DNA from: Stachybotrys elegans
Lineage: Eukaryota; Ascomycota; Sordariomycetes; Hypocreales; Stachybotryaceae
DNA: 64,000 nucleotides
Assembly: GCA_020746835.1 (NCBI GenBank)
Contig: JAGPNK010000019.1
Span: 372,001 to 436,000 of the forward strand
Direction of reading: 5' to 3'
Shown: positions 52,441 to 63,151 of the stretch, piece by piece
How positions within the stretch are numbered: position 1 is the stretch's first letter
Layout of the letters: each line of letters starts with the position of its first letter
Notes under the pieces: model-generated
Seen by the model: the letters and a program-made list of their open reading frames with translations, nothing else
Database searches by the model: none
What the model was told of the DNA's origin: nothing
Translations under genes and position numbers: made by a program

Positions 52441-53267
52441 ATCAAGATCTCGAGCGGTATCTGTCCCTGAGCGCAGGTATGTCCGGGGTCGTCCAGGGTA
52501 TGCCACCCAACATTACAAGTCTGATCGATAAGCCAGAAGTCAACGGTCTGATCTTGTCTGCGGTTTCTCAGCACCTCAAGACCGTGCCGGCCACCTTTCT
52601 CTGGATCCACCGGATCGCGAAGGGAACTTTGGTTTGCATTCTTGACCGCCATCTTCTCACACCTCTTCACTGTTTCCAGGATAGATGCGACGTTCGTGCC
52701 CAGCTGAAATACCTGACGAGAATGTTGTCTCAGTTGAAGATGGCATTCCAGGCCCTTTACCCCCGCCCCTTCCGTCCGGGTAGCTTACGCGGTCAACCTA
52801 GTGGCGGGCTTCACCGCACATTCCGTCTTGGCAACCCGCGACCAATCTACCAGTTTGCGTCTTCAGCCGCACCAGGCCAGGACCGGGGGCTGCACTATTG
52901 AATTTTGAACTGAACCAGGTCAGCGTAAGCATAACCCTGCAGCTCCGGAAATTTCACACCGAACTGAGCAGACTATCGACGAAATCAGGCGACTGGATGA
53001 ATTGTGGCGAGCTGACATGCCTGAAACAAGTTCAATCACAGCGGAATGAAGCCTCAATCGCTTTGTGGCTTGGGTCTAGATGAATCTTGAGTCTTAGGTC
53101 CCAGAAAGGGGTTGCATGCTGTCGTGGCTAAGTCTGAGATGTTGATTCAATATATAGAGTTAATCTACCCGTCCTCAAGTGCATATCATAAACACCATTC
53201 AAACACAAGGATCACAGCAGCAGCAGTACATCAAGCTAGCACGACACACTGTGCATTGTTCAGCATC
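52441..53267. other. Possible relic upstream of the fusion gene
   Basis: Helical, coiled-coil-like pieces on the minus strand (for example LGTNVASILETVKRCEKMA near 52680) might be the end of an NLR or HET-associated N-terminal domain. The last 150 bp are the promoter and leader of the RNase T2 fusion gene. Confidence 0.35.
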
Positions 53268-56200
53268 ATGATTTGGTCTGCCCAAATTGCATCAGTGCTG
53301 GCACTGGTCGGCCTGGCATCCGCCCATTGCGGGGGCAAGTCAGATGCCTGCTCCCTCAACCCAATGGTGATGCGACAGGCCAACGACCTCAATTATCAAT
53401 TTGCGACCTGCAACCTCAAGTGGAAGAGGGGCTGCACCAACCTGAGCAAGCACGGCGAGCTACAGCAGAAGCCGCCTCCTTACCGCCTCTGCAATTCAGG
53501 GGGTATGCCGTCGGGCAAGATACCCGTTGACGTATATACGCTGGCCATGCAGGAGAACGATGCTGTTGTCCTCCCAAACGCAGCCACCTACACGCTGCAC
53601 GGCTTGTGGCCAGGCTCGAGGGACGGGAAGGGAGCCAACGACCAACCCTACGGCTGTTTGAATGGCGAGGAATTCGACGAGAAACTGCTCACAACCTTCA
53701 ATGACCTTTTCCACCATTACTGGCCGACCAACCCAAAGTACAACAACACGATTCACTGCTTCATCCTCTCTGAGTGGATGAAGCATGGTACATGCGCGGT
53801 CATTGCCGGCGCCGACGGTCGAGCATTTCGGCTATCGCAAGAGACCTATTTCCGCACGGCCTTTGTATTCGCTCATGAGTTCAACGAGAACCTGGCGCTG
53901 CGCCGGCAGCTCGAGGCAACAGGCCCTGGGGACCATGAGCCGCTCATCAGCGTCAACTGCGTGCAGTGTGCGTATCAGGCAACAGTTGGCTGGAAAGACA
54001 CGGATGTTTCGAGCGTACCACGCATGCCACGCGAGTGCATTGACCAGTGCTTCGAGTGTGGTAAAAGCTTCGACGTGTGTCCGCCAGCTCTCTTGGAGAG
54101 CATCGTCCCGCTGGACCCCAGCAATGCGCCGCTGGAGAACAGTGACAGCGAAGCAGCTCCAAGCTTTCCCGGGCTCCAATTTGCTATGCCCGGCCTTATG
54201 CTCAGTAACTACACCTCTCCCTGGGAGGGCACCTGGCGCTCATTTGGCGCCGAGCAGGGCGGATCTGGCAAGTTTGAGTTTGCGCACACCTTTACTGACA
54301 AGACCCTGACTGTTACTACCGACAGTCCATATCCCTCCAAGTGCACCTATGAGCCCAACGGTTTCAAGGAGCTGGTACTGCACTGCGAAGGTGCCAACCC
54401 ACACCTGGAGGGCTGTCTGGTGCAGCGACTGCCAGATATTGGTGGACTTGAGGCGGCGTTCCTCGCGTGCAACCACACTGGTGTGCCAGCACCGTCAAGC
54501 TTCTTCGCTGCCATGGATACACCTGGGTCAGGCAACTTTCTCATGTTTCGCTGCAAGGCCTCAGCAGAGGGTTGTTCCTTTTCTCCCGATGCTATCTCGG
54601 CGTCCAAGCCCGACACCAAGGCCAGGGCTGAGCCTAAGCCTAGCCCTGTGATCCAGTCCCAGCCTGGTATTGCTCGACCACCCCCTGAACTGCTGGGCAC
54701 ATGGCGCTCACTCCAGGTATCTAGCGGCTATGAGAAGGGTCTCGCGACATGGAGCTTCACTGCTGATGGCCAGGCGTCGCTGCAGTGGCCAAACTACCCT
54801 AGTCGCGGCGTGGAGCGCTATGCAGTCTCTCAAGAGAATCCGAGCGTAGTGCACCTTGCCAGCGCCAATGGTGTTGCTACCTGCCGCTTCCATTTCCAGT
54901 ACCAGCCGGTGTACTCATACGCCGTGCTCGACTGCGAAGACAAGAAGAGCAAGCAAAGGACGCAATGGGCCATGGGCCGGTGTAACGCATGCAGCGCCTC
55001 CTGTCGCTACTCATGTACCCCTGAGAACGACAACTGCGGCCATGGCTCATGCGACCCGGCTGACTCGGAGCCAGTTGCATCTAGCTCCTTATCGCAACTC
55101 GTACCTAAGTGGTGCACACCTGAAGACCCCAGCTGCTGGCCTACCAAGACGGCCATCCAAGACCTGGAGCAGGCGCTGGACCCTACAGTGCCCCGTCTTG
55201 GTATCCAGTGGACCAAGTACCCGCAACCGCAGCCAGCACCAGTACCAACAGGGTCTGTCGACAACCAGGGCTTTTACGGTCTTGGTAGTTCGCCCGCGGG
55301 CCTCAAGGCTCTGTATTACTACGAAAATATTGATGAGATGCAGCGTCCATGCTTTATCCAGAATGATGGCCCTACTGCCTGGAACGTCGCGTCAGACATG
55401 TGCAAGGCAGCACTACACCATAATGAGTACCGCAACTGGAACCCTTTCATTGTTGTCTTCCCGCTCAACGAGCGTCATGTCGCTGCTGCCCTCAAGTTTG
55501 CCGCCCAGCACCGTCTTTGCATCGCCACAGCTGGTACTGGCCATGAGTACAACAGCCGCAACTCATGCCCGACTGGCGGCATTCTTATCCGCACAATCCT
55601 GCTCAAGGACAAGTCCTTTATGCCCGAATGGGAAGACCCAGCCCTGGCCCCTGCTGGCGCATTCCGCTTTGGAGCTGGTTCCATCTTTGCAGAGATGCAT
55701 GAGTTCTCTGCCAAGTACGACCGTGTTATTGCATCAGGTTGGTGCTCTACTGTCGGCATGACTGGCTTCCATCTCGGCGGTGGCCATGGTCCTTTTGCTC
55801 CATCCATGGGTCTTGGCGTTGACAACGTGCTGGAAATTGAGGTTCTGCAAGTCGGCCGCGATGCTCACGGTCAGATTGTCGTCCACAAGAAGATTGCCAG
55901 TCGTCGCCACAATCCGCAGCTCTTCTGGGCCATGCGTGGTGGTGGAGGCGGCGTCTGGGGCGTTGTTCTTTCCATGACCATTCGCGCCCATGCTGTTCCT
56001 GATGGAGGCCTCAGCCGCGTCTATATAGCCCCGCATGGAACCTTTTGTCAAGACGGACGCAAGTTTGGCTACCAGTGGCTGCGCGATATGTGGAATCGCT
56101 TTGCTGAGTGGCAGCTGAGTCTCAACCAAAAGGTCAGCACGCAGCCTGGCTTCTTTATTGACACTTCCAACTATAAGACCGGCGACCTCTGCTCAGTTAC

Positions 56201-56978
56201 TTGGGAGTTTAAATTCGAATACTTCTATGCCGGCGGTCAGAGTGAACCCGACTATAAACGGTTCCGCGACGGCCTTGTGAAGGTTTTGCAGAATGACACA
56301 GTGCAGGAGGATAACTTTATGTCGGCCTATGACTACCTTCTCACTATGCCCCCCAACAAGTTCCTCATCTCCGGCATGAACCCTCTTCCTGCGCCTCATG
56401 AGCCATCTGACGCGGCCACTGGCTCCCAGAACTCGGTCCTTGTTTCACGGGAGGCCATGGAGAAAAAGTTTGCTTCGACCATGATGGACGTGCTGGATAT
56501 TTGCGTTCAATCCCTCAAGACTCCTGATACGACGTCGCCGGATTCCAACGGATATCGCTGCGGCTTCCACTACCTCTACACCTCGATGACAGGTAATCTG
56601 GGCAGCGCTCAGCCAGGCGACACATCCATTGCTTCAGGCTTCCGCTCGGCGCTCATGTTGTGGAATGCACGGACCTTGACAACAAAGCAGTCAAAAAACA
56701 CGATTTATACGCTTGGGCCAAACAGCTATTTCTCCGAGAGCTCGTATGTGATGCATAAATGGACGGACAGGTACTGGGGCAAGAAGAGGTACGAGCAGTT
56801 GCTGGCTGTGAAGAAGGCACACGACCCCGGAAATCTTTTCTGGTGCCATCATTGTGTGGGCGATAATCCTGATGATGCCTATGGAAACCCGTTGGGTGCG
56901 GCTGACGGTAAGGAGTCTAGTAAGGAGTCTAAGAAAGACTCTAAGAAGGGGGGCTCTTTTAAGCATGATGAGTTATAG
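53268..56978 (+). CDS. RNase T2 - FAD oxidoreductase (BBE-like) fusion with C-terminal HDEL
   Basis: An intronless frame of 1236 codons. The ATG at 53268 is chosen because it opens a signal peptide (MIWSAQIASVLALVGLASA); the frame is open further upstream. RNase T2: the two catalytic blocks are HGLWP (residues 111-115) and EWMKHGTC (169-176), with many Cys as in secreted T2 enzymes. Next come two related modules starting GTWRSF (about 321) and GTWRSL (about 477), a Cys-rich linker (CNACSASCRYSC), then the FAD domain: PCMH loop GTGHEYNSRN (His about 759), GWCSTVG with a Cys (about 826) and GGGHGP, both positions where bicovalent flavin can attach, and a BBE-like end. The tail is KESSKESKKDSKKGG and ends KHDEL, an ER-retrieval signal. 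It would cut RNA in the first half and oxidise a small molecule in the second; why it should stay in the ER is unclear. Confidence 0.85.
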   Translation: MIWSAQIASVLALVGLASAHCGGKSDACSLNPMVMRQANDLNYQFATCNLKWKRGCTNLSKHGELQQKPPPYRLCNSGGMPSGKIPVDVYTLAMQENDAVVLPNAATYTLHGLWPGSRDGKGANDQPYGCLNGEEFDEKLLTTFNDLFHHYWPTNPKYNNTIHCFILSEWMKHGTCAVIAGADGRAFRLSQETYFRTAFVFAHEFNENLALRRQLEATGPGDHEPLISVNCVQCAYQATVGWKDTDVSSVPRMPRECIDQCFECGKSFDVCPPALLESIVPLDPSNAPLENSDSEAAPSFPGLQFAMPGLMLSNYTSPWEGTWRSFGAEQGGSGKFEFAHTFTDKTLTVTTDSPYPSKCTYEPNGFKELVLHCEGANPHLEGCLVQRLPDIGGLEAAFLACNHTGVPAPSSFFAAMDTPGSGNFLMFRCKASAEGCSFSPDAISASKPDTKARAEPKPSPVIQSQPGIARPPPELLGTWRSLQVSSGYEKGLATWSFTADGQASLQWPNYPSRGVERYAVSQENPSVVHLASANGVATCRFHFQYQPVYSYAVLDCEDKKSKQRTQWAMGRCNACSASCRYSCTPENDNCGHGSCDPADSEPVASSSLSQLVPKWCTPEDPSCWPTKTAIQDLEQALDPTVPRLGIQWTKYPQPQPAPVPTGSVDNQGFYGLGSSPAGLKALYYYENIDEMQRPCFIQNDGPTAWNVASDMCKAALHHNEYRNWNPFIVVFPLNERHVAAALKFAAQHRLCIATAGTGHEYNSRNSCPTGGILIRTILLKDKSFMPEWEDPALAPAGAFRFGAGSIFAEMHEFSAKYDRVIASGWCSTVGMTGFHLGGGHGPFAPSMGLGVDNVLEIEVLQVGRDAHGQIVVHKKIASRRHNPQLFWAMRGGGGGVWGVVLSMTIRAHAVPDGGLSRVYIAPHGTFCQDGRKFGYQWLRDMWNRFAEWQLSLNQKVSTQPGFFIDTSNYKTGDLCSVTWEFKFEYFYAGGQSEPDYKRFRDGLVKVLQNDTVQEDNFMSAYDYLLTMPPNKFLISGMNPLPAPHEPSDAATGSQNSVLVSREAMEKKFASTMMDVLDICVQSLKTPDTTSPDSNGYRCGFHYLYTSMTGNLGSAQPGDTSIASGFRSALMLWNARTLTTKQSKNTIYTLGPNSYFSESSYVMHKWTDRYWGKKRYEQLLAVKKAHDPGNLFWCHHCVGDNPDDAYGNPLGAADGKESSKESKKDSKKGGSFKHDEL

Positions 56979-57567
56979 GCAGATTCTCGCGGTATGTGTT
57001 ATCAAAAGGATGAGGTCTGGTGCGCGGTCCAGCACTTCGCGGCAGTGTGGCCCTTCTTGCGGTGAGGGAAATGGGTGTGTGTCGAGTGATAACATGGATG
57101 ATATAATCTTGACAATATGAATGAGGCACATTCGAGGTTTCTCATTACGATATTTATCTTTTACATTTACCTGGCCAGTGATTTATGAGTTGAATGATCA
57201 CGTTGGATCCCCCTTACCTAGGGCGGCTTACTCTGTATCACGGGTAGAGCTGGGCAGGGCAAGACGATACAAGTACATGGCAGGTGATACATCCCTCCTA
57301 ACCGCTGTTCTAGACTGTTCTAGATCAGGAAAGGCAAATAGTCTGTAAGAGCTGCTGCGGCTGAGGTTAGACAGTGTACGGCATGTATCATTCAGGCATT
57401 CTGTTCCTCTGATTGGTGCTGGTGCCTCTAGATGCCCGCATGATAAACATTGGTAATCTAACAAAACATGTAATGCCTTAACAATGTACCTTTGTATTCA
57501 ACCTTGGATTCTTTTATTCCCGTCACGTTTGACCGCTCATATTCCCCTCTCATAGTTATTCGCTGCC
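56979..57567. other. Gene-free sequence
   Basis: 3' flank of the fusion gene and 5' flank of the NLR relic. Nothing recognised. Confidence 0.45.
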
Positions 57568-59290
57568 ATGTCGGGCTTCAAGTTGTCGGTGCTGTTGCTG
57601 CGGGACAGTTTCTTGAGCAGGGCTACAAAATCGTCAAATTTATCGAAGCTGTCGTTTCCCAGGTCGCAAATGATTCCGAGAAGATCATGGCCTGGCTCGA
57701 GGAGCTCAAGACTCCGAACGGTAGCGCGAAGCAGATTCAGTCCGCTTCCAAGCTGCGCTCTTCCGAGGCAGTCATTGAGAAGATCCTCGTCTGGTGTAAA
57801 GATCACGAGCGCAAACTGGAGGTACAATTAAATAGTCTCTGCTTCAGCACCGAGGAAAAGGTTATGCGGAAAACATTGAAGGCTATTCACACCCTTGACC
57901 AGGAAGAAGGCATCGCGAAGATTATGCAATTGTGGGAGGGTGAAAATAATTCGCTAAAGCTTTTCAATTTTAGAAAATAAGTGCATCTGGGGCATTCATG
58001 CCGCTCGGATAAAAGAACAGGATGGCTAGTTTGGATCATCCACATGTCCCTTTCTAGGTGGCCAACAAGGAACCAGGGCCTCGATGACCGAGTCGGGACT
58101 CCTCGGTAGAGGCAAAGCTTGATGTAATGACGCTCAACTCTGCGCAAGCTGGTCCTGACGAGTAGCAATGCCTTCGCGCCTGTTCCTGACGGACCCAGTC
58201 ACAGACCGAGCTGGTCTAGAGACGAGAAAAGGTCAGATCGTTGAGGGAACGGTCCAACGGCACTTTTCTCTGGGTCAGCTTCGTTATCAAAGAGCTCGTG
58301 ACAAAGAGGCCCTAGAGGTCGAGAAGTGCCTCGGGGAGCTCCCGAAAGGACTTGATGATATGTACGCCGGAATTCTCAGCCAGGTGGAACACAGCCGGTG
58401 GTACATGGTTCGAAACATCTTACGCTGGTGTACCTTTGCCCAGCGGCCACTGGAATTATGGGAGCTGGCTGCCGCTCTGGAGGGCGGAACGCCTGCCCCC
58501 AGAACTTTGCACGAGATTGATGTACGAGAAGCTATATAGCTTACTGTGGGAGCTTCGTCACATTGGTTGAAAATAGTGCTCGGCTGCCCAGACAACGCCC
58601 AACCCAATGTCACGCCCTCGACCTAAGAAGGCAGCAGCGGCAGCGGCAGCAACCACGTATAAGCGTATGAAGTCGGGGGGACCTACGGTTAGCAGACTGG
58701 CCTCGATATGTGTACATACCGTTCGTCGGCCTATTCACTGTCATGTTAGGTATCATTCTGCAAACAATAAGAACAGCAGTATAAATACTCTAGCCCTTAT
58801 GTGTGTTCTGACGAGGCTGGCCTCGTGTGCTCTGATAAGGCTGGCCTCAAATGCGCTGTCGTCTGGAATCAATTATCTTCATATTATTATTCCCACGAGC
58901 ATGAGTGGAAGGAGCACGGGCTACTCTCCTATACGTCAGAGTTTGGCAGGCGCAGCGTAAGAAATCCAGAGGAGCAGAAACAGGTGGTCCAGCAGCATGT
59001 CAAGTTCTTCTAGAAGGATTCACCTGCACGAGAAGCCTAGATGGATTACGGACTACTACTTCACCCAAGCTTCTCCTACTTCAGCTCAAACGAGGATCTC
59101 CTGGAGCTTGCCTGCCGCCTGGGCCTCGACTTCCTCGTAGCTTCCCTCACTGGGCTTCGAGGCCGCCTCCCATTGCTCCGGGAAAATTCCTTCAAGTTGC
59201 CTCTGGCCCTCGCGATCACGAACGGCCATGTCAAAATTGTCAAGCACTTGGTTGGAAAGGGGCAGAAGTCAATGGTCTACTTATGACCAT
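57568..59290 (+). pseudogene. NLR (STAND) gene relic: helical N-domain, winged helix, ankyrin-like end
   Basis: The ATG at 57568 reads MSG; then a single-base loss shifts the frame, and the true N-domain continues as GLQVVGAVAAGQFLEQGYKI ... SEKIMAWLEELKT ... SSEAVIEKILVWCKDH, a SesA/HeLo-like helical domain of fungal NLRs. After a stop at 57978 and a gap, pieces of the region after the NACHT ATPase follow: LPKGLDDMYAGILSQVEH, YMVRNILRWCTFAQRPLELW. From 58900 on come ankyrin-like helices: SNEDLLELACRLGLDFLVASL and ALAITNGHVKIVKHLVGKG. The NACHT core with Walker A and B is missing. A short imperfect peptide repeat (CSDEAGLVCSDKAGLKC) is encoded near 58805. It cannot signal; it is a relic. Confidence 0.6.
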
Positions 59291-59454
59291 CACTTTTGTG
59301 CCGGCAGCATCGTTAGAAAGTTCAGCCCCACGTAGTCAAGCTTCTTACGGTGTGAGAATAAGGTATATAAGAAGGCTGACCCCGCACTCAACAATATAAC
59401 TATCATCCTTCTTCATACTTCTTCCCGAGCACCCACCTCACAGTAATTGTCTAA

Positions 59455-60161
59455 ATGAGGCAAAGGGCCTCTGGAGAGAGCCACGCTTTCATCGATATGG
59501 AAGAATCAGGGCCATTTAAGGCCAAGGAGCCCAGTCTGCCGGAAATGGTACCCTGCCAATGTCTGGCGAAGGGAGAGACATTCCCCACCAAGGTGTCTCT
59601 ATCTTGCCTCATGGCTTTGTACAGGTCCAGGGTAAGTACGCGCATTACCTGGCAGTAAACCATACACAGAACACAGAACACAGTCAAAGGTCACCGGCTA
59701 CACACATTCCATATTCAGTGTCTAAGGAGATGGTAGAACTTCACATCGAGGGTAATCACATCAGCAAAACCTTCCGGTGGTTGTTTGACTCTAACGGCGA
59801 CCTGCATGTACCTACTCTCGATCTGGCAGTGGCTGGTTATGTCGCCATCTTTGTCATGGTCAAAGCGTGTGATAATTGCATGGGGTGGAATGCGATATAT
59901 CACAACGATGGAGCTAAGACGAGGTGCGAATGCCTAGATGACTGTACTACGGAGTTCGGTACAACACATACGCCCATGAGCCACGATGCTACCGATTTCG
60001 TCACCAACACAAACCCGACTATGCAGAATGCAAGTATTGGGAATCTCATCCGGCATTTCACGGAATGGAAGAGGTGGCTCGTGGATAGGGCCAATGGCCT
60101 AAAACAGCTGTATGGCAATACGGTCAGCACGGGTGGGGGGGAGCCAAAGTGGTGTTGGTAG
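59455..60161 (+). CDS. Hypothetical, possibly two-exon remnant
   Basis: A 67-codon piece starting at the ATG on 59455 (acidic, SHAFIDMEESGPFKAKE) ends near a GTAAGT donor at 59632. A longer frame from the ATG at 59559 runs to 60161 with a central helix (VPTLDLAVAGYVAIFVMVK) and a Cys pair (CECLDDC). The two overlap in different frames, so at most one is real. No family is recognised. Its place before HET-like pieces suggests a broken HET-type gene. Confidence 0.25.
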
Positions 60162-60679
60162 AGACAGACAAGGTGACAGTCACGAGCGCGGTTCACAAGA
60201 TGGTCAATGAAAATGAAAAGTGGTAGGTCAAGGTGCACGGCGTGCAATATTGGTCTCCGCCGTGGCTCAAGGACCACAGCCCATGGAAGGAGAGATTTCC
60301 CTCTCTTTTACCCAGGCAACTTCGGGGTGATAAGACCCACCAAGGAGGAAGAGGCAAAAGCCCAAAAAGATTGTGGGATGCTCTTGCACATCGCTTGGAA
60401 CAAGTTGATCACCATATGCGGATGTTTCATATGTGTGGTCTGAGTATATGGACGTTATGCTAAGGCAGGTTTTAGCAGAGGCTGCTGCACAGATCGTGCA
60501 TTATTTCTGGGTTGAATTAGGCAGGACGAGTAAAAGAAAAGGCAGAAGAAATACCGATGATGGGCAGCTATTATTTTCTTGCAGCGGCCACCATCATATT
60601 GGTGGACATAATAGCCAGCAAGACTCGCGGGAAAGTGGATTCCTATTACAAGGCATTGAGTTAGCACCAGGTCAACGAC

Positions 60680-61130
60680 CTTAGCGCTTTAGCTGAGGAG
60701 ATTGCGAAATCCAGCTGGGTTAAACGGGTATGGACTATCCAGGAAGGCCGGACAGGGAGGAATCTAATCATTAAGACAGGCACCAATGGATCGACGCGGA
60801 GCTGGTCGAGCTAGCAATGCAAGGTTGGTTCCTTCATTCAGAGATGATCACTGCGTAACGACGATGGGTGGTATCAGCTTCGTGGGTGGCACTTTCTCGG
60901 GTGGCGCCAGTGGTAGGACGGGAAATGGCCTCTTCATTCGGTGGGTTTGGTTTGCGGCGGGGAGTGCAATGCCAACCGGGTGCCGGATCCTGAATGAGGT
61001 GACCTTTGGCGAAGCAATGCATGCAGCAAGAGGACGACAAGCGAGGATTGAAGAGGATTACATGTACGGCCTCTTGGCAGCTGTGTAGGACGGAGGCAAA
61101 TAAAGGTCCAATACAGGATAGGACTCAACG
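60680..61130 (+). pseudogene. HET-type (heterokaryon incompatibility) gene relic
   Basis: Plus-strand pieces in several frames: LAEEIAKSSWVKRVWTIQEG, RTGRNLIIKTGT, and later EVTFGEAMHAARGR with EEDYMYGLLAAV. The first, with the WTIQE motif, is typical of HET proteins after the core HET block; the last is the WYGLL-like block that follows. Stops and frame changes in between exclude a working protein. Confidence 0.45.
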
Positions 61131-61505
61131 CTGTACTTGATCTGCTACTAAAGATGAGCAGGCTTGGCACAACCGTGATATCAGAGGCCTTGAGGATACG
61201 AGATGATCGTTGGCAATCCTGCTTTCGAGACGGCATACCATACATTGAGTCGTTTCAGCTGCCAAGATGCAGTGACATGACGGGAGGAGGGTTAACATTC
61301 CTGCCACATTGGTGCGAGTAGTGAATGGGCAGACCATACTAATTTGGAAACCAAGGAACAGGGTTAAATCAAAAGTCATGGACTGGAAGATAGAGAGTGC
61401 TTTCGGGCATATACCTAAGGACCAACCCTACGGCTGGTTGAATGTCGCCGTGTATAACAAAGTATGCCTTCTGTAATGATTATTGACCAGCTGGATCAAG
61501 TAATC
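61131..61505. other. Gene-free, decayed sequence
   Basis: Continuing fragments with stops in every frame; nothing recognisable. Confidence 0.4.
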
Positions 61506-62075
61506 CTAAGTATGTGGCATTTCTTTTCCTCGAATGCCTCCCCTTGCGTTATTCCATAAATATAGGAACCCCCAATTAGAGTCCAATCCTTTCCCCGTTC
61601 TTTTTCTCAGAATCAGCGGCAGTGAGCTTCCCTTACAGATTGTTATGTGATCACCAACTTGAACTGAACCGTGCGCTAAGCCGAGATGGCCGCTCTCAGT
61701 CTTAACAAGCCTTCGGTTCTGTGCTACCCTCATGTCGTTGGAAACGTCATGTGCTGAAACAGCGACCTCAAGGGCTTTGACTATCGGACCCGCCATGAAG
61801 GTAGATGAAGTGCAGCCAACACTTCTCAACCATGCCAACTGCCTCAAGAGACGGTCGTACTGACGAAAAGCCGATTTTCTAACGTCGCCGTCTAGAAAGT
61901 AGCCGGTAGTAATCGTGTGGTAGTACGAATCCAGAATGCTTCTATCATTCGACTGCTTTCCACTAGATCTCAGACGAGCCATCGTCATCCAATTTTCGTG
62001 AGTTTGAAGGATATTATTATCCTCTGCCTTGTGGATTATTCCAATTTCTACAACCCTCTTGAAGCTGAAGCCCAT
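61506..62075 (-). pseudogene. C-terminal relic of a HET protein
   Basis: A 189-codon frame from an ATG at 62075. The N-terminal part is helical (NWMTMARLRSSGKQSND ... SAFRQYDRLLRQLAWL). The end carries the block seen at the C-terminus of many HET proteins: RRLVKTESGHLGLAHGSVQV then GDHITICKGSSLPLILRK and NWGFLYLW. The HET domain itself is not upstream. Opposite in direction to the HET relic at 60680, so it is from a different gene. The frame is long but the beginning is lost. Confidence 0.5.
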
Positions 62076-62342
62076 TATCTCGAGGTAGTTTCCATCGAAG
62101 GCAACGAATACTGGTCATCTTTTCGCTGTATGCCATCTATGATATTCAGGCTGATCTAGAGAGATCTTGTCTTTGCCTGCGATTAGCCAAATGTACGTAT
62201 CGGTAACTCTCCAGTCCGGAACCCATGATGGCATTTGGCTCTTCGAGGCCTTTAAAGAGGCGCTGGAGCCCTCAATAGCCTCAAGTCTCGATGATGAGAA
62301 AGGATTGCCTTTGCGGACTGAATATATATGTACCCTTGAGTT

Positions 62343-62456
62343 ATGTAGGAGTTCCCGTTCATATGCCCAATGGAATACAGACCAGCGACTTTGAGGAGGC
62401 TCCCTCTAACGATAAAGATAGTGTCAAATCAATAGATGACACTTGGCAAAATACGC
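62343..62456 (+). repeat. Repeat R1, long copy, first of a tandem pair
   Basis: From GGAGTTCCCGTTCATATGCC to GATGACACTTGGCAAAATAC. Includes the GATAGTGTCAAATCAATAG core. It lies head to tail with the next copy, 51 bp apart. Confidence 0.85.
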
Positions 62457-62507
62457 TTGAGTTATAGTCAATCTTGATATCGATTTTTCTCGGCCCAAAA
62501 TCGGTCG

Positions 62508-62610
62508 ATGTGGGATTTCCCGTTCGTGTGCCCCAATGGGATACAGACCAGTGACTTCGAGGAGGCCCCCTCTGACGATAAATACAGTATCAAATCAATA
62601 GATGACACTA
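62508..62610 (+). repeat. Repeat R1, second of a tandem pair
   Basis: From ATGTGGGATTTCCCGTTCG to AATCAATAGATGACACT. It supplies the first 34 codons of the following open frame, starting MWDFPFVCPNG. Confidence 0.85.
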
Positions 62611-63151
62611 CACGACCCAGGGTGATCATGACGGACAACACGGAAGCCTTTGGTAACTATCTCTCCTTGGAGATACTCGATGCAGAGAGTATGGGCTATC
62701 CGAGCCATGAAGGTTTAACACCGACGGTACTGAATGATGCCATGAGCTTTCCCGAGAAGATACAAAGCCCTCTCGTCCGAATGTTGGTGGGAATATGCAG
62801 TGCTTCATCCATGTTGCTCTGCGTGCAGTTGTGGGCTTCTTTAGTGACCCCGATGTTCTTTTTAACCACCGGCTGCAAAGCTGTCCCGGAATGGTTTTAT
62901 GCTATCGAGGCACAGAGAACCAAATCATGGCCTTACGATACTTAAAGGTGCCATATGCTCAAGCTCTGGGAGAACCATTACGCCTAGCAGGAATCTCAAC
63001 GGATGGATATATGTGGATGCACCATCAGGAGGGTAACCTGCTAACCCCCTGGACCGTAAGAGGTCTCAAGCTGTCAGGGTCATCCTGGGCTATCTTCTAC
63101 GAATCCAAATACCACAAGCTTAAGAAGCTTCAGGCTTGGGAAGAAACTTAA
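62508..63151 (+). CDS. Repeat-derived hypothetical protein(s)
   Basis: A 145-codon frame (62508-62945) begins within repeat R1 and continues with RVIMTDNTEAFGNYLSLEIL and a hydrophobic segment (MLVGICSASSMLLCVQLW). A second frame (62795-63151, with an ATG) covers LQSCPGMVLCYRGTENQ and PLRLAGISTDGYMWMHH. The second may be the real continuation after a frame change. No family is recognised. It is of interest mainly because a repeat supplies its start. Confidence 0.3.

Noticed and set aside
54856..55761. 301-codon plus-strand frame inside the fusion gene
   Set aside because: It is a +1 shadow of the RNase T2-oxidase frame; the main frame carries all motifs.
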